Source of the DNA: Schlesneria sp.
GTDB taxonomy: Bacteria; Planctomycetota; Planctomycetia; Planctomycetales; Planctomycetaceae
DNA length: 5,985 nucleotides
NCBI GenBank assembly: GCA_025353525.1
Contig: JANXOO010001464.1
Coordinates: 1-5,985 of the forward strand
Direction of reading: 5' to 3'
The translations under genes and the position numbers were made by a program. Shown here one piece after another: positions 1-5,428 of the stretch (positions are counted from its first letter, which is position 1; every line of letters starts with the position of its first letter). The notes beneath the pieces are model-generated. The model was not told where the DNA came from. It searched no databases and saw nothing but the letters and a program-made list of their open reading frames with translations.

Positions 1-11
1 AACAGGTTCGC

Positions 12-1586
12 TTATTCCGGTGTATTTGTCGTAGAAGTCAGTGTGTAGCGCGCCACGCAAGCGGTTTCAATTGCGGGTCTTTCCGGTTGCATCGGGACGG
101 TTGGAATCCATTCAACCCACAGTTCGACCTGTTCGACCGAAGAGTGAGGATCAGAAGAAGAATTCTCGCCCGGCAAATGTTTTGGTAAACCGAAACCATT
201 TTCCGCGAAGAATCTGCAAATTGCACGTCGAAGCTCCGCTCCTTCCGCTCGCCGCTCTTTGTCCAGCATCAGCGATGCCTTTTGCATGTACACTTTCCAC
301 AAGAAATTGGTCCGATCGATTTGGCGGTCACCGTGCCTGGCTGTGACCGAATGACTGTCCCAGACCGTTGACGACGAACCGTCGCGATCAATGATCTGTA
401 CAGTGATGTGCGCATCGTACGCCGGAGGGTCAGGGGCGAACATATTCCAGCGTTGCACCGCTGCGGCGAATCTCCACGGCAGTGTGATCGGCGAATCCGG
501 GATACGCCAGTCCTTCGGTGCGAATGTCATGTTCCAGTTCTGCTGCGCGAATCCTGACAGCAAATAAATCGCGATGATTTCGAGTCCCCAGGCTCGCCTG
601 GCCACTCGCCGCGGGATGCTTTCCAGTTCATTACAGAGATCGGCTATCACGTTTACTCTCCCGGCGATTTGGGCAAGTCGCTCGAAATCACGACGAGACA
701 AAAGCAGTGGTATCATCGCCAGCATCGTCAGAGAGAAGAGTCCCGTATTGACGGTCAATGCGATCCCGATGTGCAGGCTGGCAATACAGACCATGGCCAG
801 GCGACGCAAGCAGGGTTGACCGAAAGGTGACAAAATCAGAATCGGGATCGCGTACTCGACCGATACCACGGTCCGACTCAACCCGGCCAGAACGGGCATC
901 GGCAGTGATTCCAGAATCGTCGCACCTGGCAACCGATACGTCGTCAAGCCAAGGATACGAACGAGTGCCGATCCGTCGGACCACCAGGTCGGTCCCGACT
1001 TTTGCAACGCGGTTGCAAAGTAAACGATGCCCAGTTGCATCAACGTGCCGAACATCGCGAGTCTCGACGACTTGTCGGCCGCGCCGACAATGGCCTTCCG
1101 TCTCCTGCCGATGCGAGCGTCGACAGAGAAATGAGCAGCGGTTGGTAACAGGCAGGCCCAAAGGAGCATCGATCCGGTGAGTTCATCGGACCCGATCACG
1201 AGGTAGGGGTTCCGATGGCAAATTGTGCTGAACGCAAGAAGGCTCGACATCGTCGCGAGGCGGGTATTCCAACCGATTGTCATCGCCGTGTAACTGATTG
1301 CAGCCGTCGCGACGAACACTGAAAAACCCGAGTCGGACCGTTCCAGCCATGTCAGCAAACTCGGGAACTGCGGTATTGCGTTCGAGCTGGCAAGCAGTTC
1401 AGAGCGGATCACGCCTGAAGGCGAATAGAGATCAGCATACAGCCGCAAATGGCAAACTGCGTGGACGAATAGAAGCAGGCCGAGCGAGATTCTGAACAGC
1501 GACGCGGACCGTGGATCAATGGACCACAAATCAATCGACGCGTCGCAACGACGGGGTTGAGTGGTGAGTTGATTTCGGGTGGACAT
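12..1586 (-). CDS. HTTM-domain polytopic membrane protein (vitamin K-dependent gamma-carboxylase-like)
   Basis: A 524-residue protein that begins at ATG and ends at TAA. It has several hydrophobic segments, near residues 31-50, 87-106, 111-122, 138-152, 178-194, 231-253, 262-280, 282-297 and 333-346, so it should sit in the inner membrane. Hallmarks of the HTTM family can be read directly: HRNP at 124-127 followed by GSDEL at 132-136, QKSGPTWW at 195-202, a HIGIALTVNTGLFS stretch at 272-285, and WNMFAPDPP at 380-388 before a soluble C-terminal part of about 135 residues. HTTM proteins are related to the membrane part of eukaryotic vitamin K-dependent gamma-glutamyl carboxylase, but the function of most bacterial members is unknown, so carboxylase activity is not claimed. 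No Shine-Dalgarno motif precedes the start; the upstream bases are AT-rich (TTTATAT). It is divergent from the plus-strand genes and has no visible operon partner. Its terminator would lie beyond the left edge. Confidence 0.9.
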   Translation of the reverse strand: MSTRNQLTTQPRRCDASIDLWSIDPRSASLFRISLGLLLFVHAVCHLRLYADLYSPSGVIRSELLASSNAIPQFPSLLTWLERSDSGFSVFVATAAISYTAMTIGWNTRLATMSSLLAFSTICHRNPYLVIGSDELTGSMLLWACLLPTAAHFSVDARIGRRRKAIVGAADKSSRLAMFGTLMQLGIVYFATALQKSGPTWWSDGSALVRILGLTTYRLPGATILESLPMPVLAGLSRTVVSVEYAIPILILSPFGQPCLRRLAMVCIASLHIGIALTVNTGLFSLTMLAMIPLLLSRRDFERLAQIAGRVNVIADLCNELESIPRRVARRAWGLEIIAIYLLSGFAQQNWNMTFAPKDWRIPDSPITLPWRFAAAVQRWNMFAPDPPAYDAHITVQIIDRDGSSSTVWDSHSVTARHGDRQIDRTNFLWKVYMQKASLMLDKERRAEGAELRRAICRFFAENGFGLPKHLPGENSSSDPHSSVEQVELWVEWIPTVPMQPERPAIETACVARYTLTSTTNTPE

Positions 1587-1626
1587 ATATAAAGTGCTCG
1601 CGGTCCGGATTGAGGCTTCGTTGGTG

Positions 1627-1653
1627 AGTCCGCTTCCGCCTTCGAAGCGGACT
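1627..1653. repeat. Perfect 10-bp hairpin upstream of the HTTM gene
   Basis: AGTCCGCTTC (1627-1636) and GAAGCGGACT (1644-1653) are exact reverse complements around a 7-base loop. It lies about 40 bases upstream of the minus-strand HTTM start, so it would be in that gene's promoter or 5' leader region. No T-run follows on either strand, so a simple intrinsic terminator is unlikely. It may be a dispersed palindromic repeat, an operator or a leader structure; the sequence does not decide. Confidence 0.55.
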
Positions 1654-1717
1654 ACGGCCGTTACCAGGTGTCGCTGGATTTCTCAATGACCTCAAACCAG
1701 AACGCGCGTGGTATCGT

Positions 1718-1777
1718 TCGCGGCCAGGAATGGATGATTCTGTCAAAGGCGAAAGGCAGGAAAAAAGTTACCAATCG
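1718..1777 (+). repeat. Dispersed intergenic repeat, copy 1 (degenerate)
   Basis: This stretch aligns with 3855-3913. Both begin with the identical 15-base block TCGCGGCCAGGAATG, share TGTCAAA after one small indel, diverge in the middle, and match again near the end (GTTACCAATCG here, GTCACGAATCG in the other copy). The two ends lie at nearly the same distance apart in both copies (49 and 48 bases), which supports common descent over chance. It carries no coding frame and sits just before the REP-like palindrome. Confidence 0.5.
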
Positions 1778-1784
1778 CTCGATC

Positions 1785-1840
1785 GCTGAAAAAGGGGGAC
1801 AGGCACCAGGAAGCCTTGGAGCCAGTCCCCGTTTTTCAGC
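1785..1840. repeat. REP/REPIN-like imperfect palindrome
   Basis: Two arms of 23 bases (1785-1807 and 1818-1840) pair with only three mismatches: 1794/1831, 1801/1824 and 1805/1820. Pairing continues inward through 1808-1810 and 1815-1817, leaving an AAGC loop. The left arm contains GGGGGACAGGCACC and the right arm, read on the minus strand, GGGGACTGGCTCC, so both arms carry the same core in opposite orientation. That organisation resembles REPINs, which in other bacteria are mobilised in trans by IS200/IS605-like Y1 tyrosine transposases (RAYTs). No such transposase is in the window, so the assignment is by structure only. A terminator role is possible on the plus strand, where GTTTTT falls inside the right arm. 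Confidence 0.6.
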
Positions 1841-1846
1841 AAGCGG

Positions 1847-2032
1847 TCATTCATTTTCTGCCGGTCGCCTGAAAACGTGCTCATTCATGAGGTTGATGTG
1901 ACTTTGGCGGTACTCCTGACTGACACGCAGAATCGTGCATCCGTTCAAAGTCACGATCTGTGCCGCTTTCGGAATATCGCGGTTCTGGCCGAAAACGTCT
2001 GAACGAACATTACCGGGACATATGAGTTCAGT
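1847..2032 (-). pseudogene. Possible small gene or gene remnant, unknown family
   Basis: The minus strand is open from just after a TGA at 2033-2035 down to a TGA at 1847-1849. The predicted peptide contains IVTLNGCTILRVSQEYRQ followed by SHINLMNEHVFRRPAENE, a composition that looks more like protein than the other frames here. No ATG start suits it: the only plausible starts are internal, for example GTG at 1952-1954, which would give a 35-residue product. The same frame upstream of the TGA also reads plausibly (PHAVAIFESTR, then stop), which would fit a decayed longer gene. I do not recognise the family. The stop lies only six bases from the REP-like palindrome, a common location for such elements. 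This may equally be chance. Confidence 0.2.
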
Positions 2033-2128
2033 TCAACGTGTTGACTCGAAGATGGCAACCGCGTGAGGCGACGTTCGCCTGAGTTCCGTCAACTTTCCTG
2101 TCGGTCGCCTTCATGTGTCATTCTCGAC

Positions 2129-2326
2129 ATGACGCCCGGTGAATCCGCTGGAGTTGTCGGCTCCTTGCTTACGGAAATGTCATCGAACGCTGGCCAGGAC
2201 AAGGTATATGATTTCCATGACGAATGCGATTCGGATGTCTGCCCTGAGATCGGGATTCGACCGACATCGAGGTTCGTGCCAGAGCTGACACAAGCGTTTT
2301 TCCGGCATTTTTGGGGTCCCGAATGA
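2129..2326 (+). CDS. Candidate small protein, unknown function, upstream partner of an ATGA pair
   Basis: A frame of 65 residues from ATG 2129, or 87 residues from GTG 2063; a third possible start is ATG 2177. The product is acidic in its middle (DFHDECDSDVCPE) and ends FFRHFWGPE. It has no signal peptide or membrane segment. I do not recognise a family. The main argument for it is that its TGA stop overlaps the ATG of the next small frame by four bases (ATGA at 2323-2326), a classic arrangement for translational coupling. Against it, no clear ribosome site precedes any start, and a minus-strand frame is also open across this stretch, so coding status is uncertain. Confidence 0.3.
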   Translation: MTPGESAGVVGSLLTEMSSNAGQDKVYDFHDECDSDVCPEIGIRPTSRFVPELTQAFFRHFWGPE

Positions 2327-2544
2327 TTATCTGCAATGATTCGATTCAACGTCGCTCGAATGGAACTCGCCAGGAGCTGACGGAACTTCCACGCGCCGTT
2401 GATCAACCGCACGTGTATTTGCCGACGTGCGAACAAATCGCGGCAGAGTGTCAGCGGATACGCAATGAGTGGTCCAGAAACGAGCAGCATCGTCGACGGG
2501 CGGGTGCTACGAAATCCGATTACTCGGAACATGAACCCGAATGA
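2323..2544 (+). CDS. Small hypothetical protein (73 aa)
   Basis: The frame starts at ATG 2323 and stops at TGA 2542. The central part, YLPTCEQIAAECQRIRNEWS followed by RNEQHRRR, reads as a real protein: a PT-x-E-x-I helix start, an amphipathic helix, a WS turn and a basic second helix. It recalls short uncharacterised planctomycete proteins with a PT-x-E-x-I...I-x-x-x-WS-x-x-E-x-x-R pattern. That resemblance is from memory and has not been searched. The C-terminus is polar (ATKSDYSEHEPE). An in-frame TTG at 2311 would add only four residues. It overlaps the preceding small frame by ATGA. No Shine-Dalgarno is evident beyond a weak GGGG. No function is proposed; there is no membrane segment or catalytic motif. 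Confidence 0.5.
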   Translation: MIICNDSIQRRSNGTRQELTELPRAVDQPHVYLPTCEQIAAECQRIRNEWSRNEQHRRRAGATKSDYSEHEPE

Positions 2545-2585
2545 CTCTTGTGACGGGAGGCATCGGGGCGGTTTGATTGCTTTCG

Positions 2586-2601
2586 CGAACAATGTTGTTC
2601 G
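2586..2601. promoter_or_regulatory. Short dyad, possible operator
   Basis: CGAACAA (2586-2592) and TTGTTCG (2595-2601) are perfect inverted half-sites separated by TG. The 16-base dyad lies about 95 bases upstream of the likely ATG of the membrane-anchored protein at 2697 and could bind a dimeric regulator. No regulator is known for it, and a site of this size may arise by chance. Confidence 0.3.
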
Positions 2602-2696
2602 GTAATTCCCGGCGATCGTGCGTATTGCTATTCTCAATCAGCGATCGATTTTGTGTCGATGCCTGCATTCCTGAATTAATCAAGCACACCGCCACT

Positions 2697-3839
2697 ATGG
2701 TCGAAGTTTCTGACTCCCGTCCGGATCGGGTGTTTTCCCGCAAGCTCCCCTTGTTGCTGGTGGTGGTCCTTGCTGGTGTCGCCTGGATTTGCACTGATAG
2801 GGCTTACCGTGGCCCGGGGCGCTCTGCAAAACCGACAGAGAGCAAATCAGCAATACCGGTTTTGGAGGACAACGCCGAAAAGATGCCGCCTCTGGACTTC
2901 TGGTTCGACGCCGTAACGTATCATTTGCCTGCCGACGCCACCTCCAGAAGCCGAATGACTCGGGCCGCCGATTGGCTTAAAGAGCACCTCATCGTCGTGC
3001 CTCACCAGAGCGCCGGGTGCAAAATGCACGTGATTGCCTGGAAAGATCCGACGCTTGAGCCATCTGATCCTCGTCTCATGGCCGGATACCTGATCACTGA
3101 TTCGTTGTGGGCGGCGAAAGCACTTCGGGTTCACGATCCTCAAGTGGCGCAAGACATCGAAACGGGACTTTATTGTTGTGGATGGTACGGTAACGGATTG
3201 CAGGATGTGCTGTTTCATCGTCTCGACACGATTTTGCATCGACCGGCGGATGAGGACTTCGTTCATGGATATTCACTGGGTCGGTTTCCGATGGCCAATG
3301 GAAATACGGTCGATGTGCGTGTCTTTCGCCAGAAACGGGATGCCGATTTCAATGTGGGACACCCTCGGTTATTTGCCGAGCATGCCATCTACGAGGCGAT
3401 GTACGATTTCTGGAATGGACGGACAGAACAGGCGCGACAGCGCGTGCTGAATGTCGTCGATGATCGCCGCTCATCCGATTCTGGTGATCGAATTTTCTGG
3501 GACCGTGATGCCGGTATACTTGTGGATTACGTCAATCTGGAAGACTGGATCGCGTTCCATCGGGGTGATCGGTCCGTTTGCCGCCATTCGACATTCAAGC
3601 TGGGTGTACTGCTGTACGCCATTCGGGTACTCGCCCTCGAAGAACGTCTTGAATCGTTGCTTCCAGGAATGCATCAGCGACTTTGGGACGCCCAACATGA
3701 GACCGGAGGGGTTGCGCACTTCGTTGATGTCGCGAAGAATGGAGCAATGGTTCGGGGAGCCGGTTCAACCGGCGAGGCGACCGCCATCGCGATTCTCGTG
3801 GAAAGCGTCGATGTCCAGCCAGCGGTCGTGAATGAATAG
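2697..3839 (+). CDS. Membrane-anchored protein of unknown function, possible alpha/alpha-toroid fold
   Basis: I chose ATG 2697, giving 380 residues. Here a short polar N-terminus (residues 1-16, with RKL before the core) leads into one hydrophobic segment at about 17-35, typical of a signal anchor. The frame is open further up to TTG 2577, but those 40 residues look unlike protein. After a linker rich in K, S and E, the domain from about residue 65 to 375 is tryptophan- and histidine-rich and mainly helical in pattern. Notable stretches are TILHRPADEDFVHGYSLG (about 168-185), GGVAHFVDV (347-355) and GSTGEATAIAIL (366-377). The last two resemble the final hairpin of alpha/alpha-barrel (six-hairpin) enzymes, where such a GG...STGEA pattern is frequent. 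That is a fold guess, not an enzyme assignment. No Shine-Dalgarno is apparent. The stop is TAG. It probably acts outside the cytoplasm, tethered to the membrane. Confidence 0.8.
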   Translation: MVEVSDSRPDRVFSRKLPLLLVVVLAGVAWICTDRAYRGPGRSAKPTESKSAIPVLEDNAEKMPPLDFWFDAVTYHLPADATSRSRMTRAADWLKEHLIVVPHQSAGCKMHVIAWKDPTLEPSDPRLMAGYLITDSLWAAKALRVHDPQVAQDIETGLYCCGWYGNGLQDVLFHRLDTILHRPADEDFVHGYSLGRFPMANGNTVDVRVFRQKRDADFNVGHPRLFAEHAIYEAMYDFWNGRTEQARQRVLNVVDDRRSSDSGDRIFWDRDAGILVDYVNLEDWIAFHRGDRSVCRHSTFKLGVLLYAIRVLALEERLESLLPGMHQRLWDAQHETGGVAHFVDVAKNGAMVRGAGSTGEATAIAILVESVDVQPAVVNE

Positions 3840-3854
3840 GTCGAAGAACTCGGC

Positions 3855-3913
3855 TCGCGGCCAGGAATGATATTCTTGTCAAAAACGGGTTCACAAATGA
3901 GCGTCACGAATCG
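3855..3913 (+). repeat. Dispersed intergenic repeat, copy 2
   Basis: It begins 15 bases after the stop of the preceding gene with TCGCGGCCAGGAATG, identical to the start of copy 1, then TATTCTTGTCAAA and, 48 bases from its start, GTCACGAATCG. The segment contains a small inverted repeat, GAAT-GAT-ATTC, at 3865-3875. It lies in the 200-base gap before the vsr gene. No transposase or terminal repeat marks it as an insertion sequence; it may be a non-autonomous element or a transcript-end motif. Confidence 0.5.
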
Positions 3914-4039
3914 GGATTTGTCTTCGCATAATGCTTCGGCACTCGATCGGTACCAGGGGGCCGATGTCTTCCACTTTTAGCGATCGACTTGTTCCGTACG
4001 ATTCGACGTTTAAGGATTGTCAATAGTCGAAGTTGTCCT

Positions 4040-4495
4040 ATGGTTGATATCGTCGATTCGGCAACGCGAAGCAGAATGATGTCGGGTATTCGAGGCAAGA
4101 ATACCCGGCCGGAAATTGTCCTGCGCCATGGCTTGCACGGGCTCGGATTTCGATATCGGTTGCACGGCAAGTTACCGGGAAAGCCCGATCTGGTGTTCGC
4201 AAAATACCGTGCCGTGATTTTCGTTCATGGATGTTTCTGGCACAAACACGAATGCCATCTGTTCAAATGGCCGTCAACAAGACGGAAGTTCTGGCGGCAA
4301 AAGATCGAGGGAAATTGCCGTCGCGACATTGGGTCGTGTTCGAAACTCGCGGAAGAGGGCTGGCGAATTCTAACAGTCTGGGAATGTGCGTTCAAAGGGA
4401 GGTTTCGGTGGGATGAAGTAGAACTGGTAGCTGCCGCTGCGAACTGGCTGGTTTCTGAATCTGAAAATGCACAATTACAGGGGCATGACGACTGA
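4040..4495 (+). CDS. vsr: Very short patch repair (Vsr) DNA mismatch endonuclease
   Basis: A 151-residue protein, close to the roughly 156 residues of E. coli Vsr. Vsr nicks DNA 5' of the T in T:G mismatches that arise when 5-methylcytosine deaminates, starting very short patch repair. The start at ATG 4040 aligns with the E. coli N-terminus (MVDIVDSATRSRMMSGIRGK); an upstream TTG at 3989 would add 17 residues of poor quality. Visible features are E25, the catalytic aspartate D50 in GKPDLVF, VIFVHGCFWHKHECHLF at 59-75 with H63 and H68, and zinc-site candidates C65, H70, C72 and C116 in VWECAFKG. E. coli Thr63 is replaced by Val62, a change I believe many homologues share. The protein should be active. 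Its usual partner, a Dcm-like cytosine-5 methyltransferase, is absent from the window. No clear Shine-Dalgarno precedes it, and no strong terminator follows. Confidence 0.93.
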   Translation: MVDIVDSATRSRMMSGIRGKNTRPEIVLRHGLHGLGFRYRLHGKLPGKPDLVFAKYRAVIFVHGCFWHKHECHLFKWPSTRRKFWRQKIEGNCRRDIGSCSKLAEEGWRILTVWECAFKGRFRWDEVELVAAAANWLVSESENAQLQGHDD

Positions 4496-4597
4496 GTGCC
4501 AGAGCCGCCGGTTCCTTCTGGATGCGGTTGATTTTCAGCATTTTGGGTAAGATCGGCGAAAAATGGCTGTTTGGAGTTACAAAACGGCAAACGAATG

Positions 4598-4625
4598 TTG
4601 ACCGATTTGTGAGAATGGCTACAAT
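4598..4625 (+). promoter_or_regulatory. Sigma70-like promoter for the HTH-receiver regulator
   Basis: TTGACC (4598-4603) and TACAAT (4620-4625) each match the -35 and -10 consensus at five of six positions, with a 16-base spacer. Transcription would begin near 4631-4633 and read toward the regulator, giving a 5' leader of about 218 bases. It is the best-looking promoter in the window. Planctomycete promoter rules are less well known than those of E. coli, so the call is moderate. Confidence 0.5.
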
Positions 4626-4631
4626 CGGTAC

Positions 4632-4697
4632 GTACGGAAGATTCGGAAGGTTCCGTACTCTCTGCTGATGCCGTTGTTAGCGAAGACTCGGCACAGT
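4632..4697 (+). other. Two hairpins at the start of the regulator's leader RNA
   Basis: GTACGGAA (4632-4639) pairs perfectly with TTCCGTAC (4651-4658) around an 11-base loop, beginning at the predicted transcription start. A second stem pairs CTGATGCCG (4665-4673) with CGGCACAG (4689-4696), with one bulged A and a 15-base loop. No T-run follows, so these are not terminators. They may stabilise the RNA or serve as a regulatory leader; no known riboswitch was recognised. Confidence 0.4.
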
Positions 4698-4835
4698 AGT
4701 GGTTGATTGGGCGATTTCAGGGATTTGGAATTCGCCTTCTTCCAGTTCGATACACCGCGGAAGATGGTCTCTCTCACGGACGGGAGATTGGCTTCCAGCC
4801 CCTGGGGAATCCGAGGGCGCGCCCCTGCAAAGGAT

Positions 4836-4842
4836 GGAGGAG
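4836..4842 (+). promoter_or_regulatory. Ribosome binding site that fixes the regulator's start
   Basis: GGAGGAG sits seven bases before ATG 4850 and is the only strong Shine-Dalgarno seen in the window. It decides between this start and the longer in-frame extension back to 4703. Confidence 0.8.
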
Positions 4843-4849
4843 CAGCCGT

Positions 4850-5428
4850 ATGAAAACCGTCTTTACCACTGGAGAAGCCGCAAAGATTTGCAAAGTCAGT
4901 CAGCAAACGATTATTCGTTGTTTTGACTCCGGGCAATTGCGGGGGTTTCGTGTACCAGGATCGCGTTTCCGCAGGATTCCTCGCGACATTCTGTACCGAT
5001 TCATGAAAGAAAATGGCATTCCGACGGACGCTCTTGAGAGTGGTCGTCGCAAGGCGTTGATCGTTGATGACGACGAGGAACTGGTCGAATTGATTCGGGA
5101 CGCGCTCGACGCCGATGGCCGATTTGAAGTTCGAATCGCCAATAACGGTTTCGATGCCGGAATGATGGTCAAAGAATACCGACCGGACATCATTGTTCTC
5201 GACGTGATGCTGCCGGATATCAACGGAAAAGAAGTTTGCCAGCGAGTCCGTATGGATTCCGCGTTGGATGGAACTCAAATCATTTGCATCAGCGGGATGG
5301 TTGAGCAGGACAAGATCGCCGAACTGAAAGCCTGTGGGGCCAACGAATTCATGCAAAAGCCTTTTGAGGTGGAATCGCTCGTTGATCGCATGTGCAAACT
5401 GCTGGATGTCGAACCTGTCGGAGCCTGA
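4850..5428 (+). CDS. Response regulator with N-terminal excisionase-type HTH and C-terminal receiver domain
   Basis: A 192-residue cytoplasmic regulator. Residues 5-57 (FTTGEAAKICKVSQQTIIRC, then a wing with GSRFRRIPRD) form an excisionase/MerR-like winged helix-turn-helix, which binds DNA. Residues 67-188 form a receiver (CheY-like) domain: acidic cluster D73-D75 in LIVDDDEE, phosphoacceptor D118 in IVLDVMLPDINGKEVC, S148 in CISGM, and the conserved lysine K170 in the KPF motif. All residues needed for phosphotransfer from a histidine kinase are present. The order HTH then receiver is the reverse of the common OmpR and NarL layout. It has its own promoter, leader and strong ribosome site. 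A histidine kinase begins 371 bases downstream on the same strand and is the likely cognate sensor, although a terminator lies between them. Its target genes cannot be read from the sequence. A 245-codon frame on the opposite strand is a shadow of this gene. Confidence 0.92.
   Translation: MKTVFTTGEAAKICKVSQQTIIRCFDSGQLRGFRVPGSRFRRIPRDILYRFMKENGIPTDALESGRRKALIVDDDEELVELIRDALDADGRFEVRIANNGFDAGMMVKEYRPDIIVLDVMLPDINGKEVCQRVRMDSALDGTQIICISGMVEQDKIAELKACGANEFMQKPFEVESLVDRMCKLLDVEPVGA

Larger units (their letters stand above)
1587..2128. other. 542-base spacer without a confident gene, rich in repeats
   Basis: No plus-strand reading frame here looks coding; the 77-codon frame at 1668-1901 runs straight through two repeat elements. 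The spacer holds a perfect hairpin (1627-1653), a degenerate copy of a dispersed repeat (1718-1777), a REP-like palindrome (1785-1840), a possible minus-strand gene remnant (1847-2032) and a short palindrome with arms AGGCGA and TCGCCT around CGT at 2066-2080. I found no convincing promoter for either flanking gene. Confidence 0.6.
4496..4849. other. 354-base spacer carrying the promoter and leader of the regulator gene
   Basis: No gene is supported here. The first 100 bases after vsr are featureless, without a hairpin plus T-run. A sigma70-like promoter lies at 4598-4625, followed by a leader of about 218 bases with two hairpins and a 10-base palindrome GGGCGCGCCC at 4815-4824 just before the ribosome site. 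The regulator's frame stays open upstream to 4703, but the strong ribosome site and domain start place the true start at 4850. Confidence 0.6.

Noticed and set aside
1668..1901. A 77-codon plus-strand frame
   Set aside because: It runs through the dispersed repeat and the REP-like palindrome, so the frame is explained by non-coding elements.
1898..1954. Perfect 9-base inverted repeat GTGACTTTG / CAAAGTCAC with a 39-base spacer
   Set aside because: The spacer is long, there is no T-run or flanking duplication, and one such pair is not surprising by chance in 6 kb.
2089..2637. A 182-codon minus-strand frame
   Set aside because: Its composition is S-, R- and T-rich with no recognisable motif, it has no ribosome site, and it is antisense to the more credible small ORF at 2323-2544. 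Not fully excluded.
2577..2696. N-terminal extension of the membrane-anchored protein to TTG 2577 or ATG 2592
   Set aside because: The added residues are cysteine- and arginine-rich with no homology-like pattern, they place a second hydrophobic stretch before the signal anchor, and they overlap the putative operator dyad.
4002..4031. TTCGAC / GTCGAA inverted repeat just upstream of vsr
   Set aside because: Arms of six bases with an 18-base spacer are too weak to call an operator.
4225..4590. A 121-codon minus-strand frame across vsr
   Set aside because: It is antisense to a gene with complete Vsr motifs and shows no features of its own.
4619..5356. A 245-codon minus-strand frame antisense to the response regulator
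   Set aside because: The plus-strand frame has a strong ribosome site and complete HTH and receiver motifs. The antisense product shows no domain and is a typical mirror of a receiver-coding sequence.
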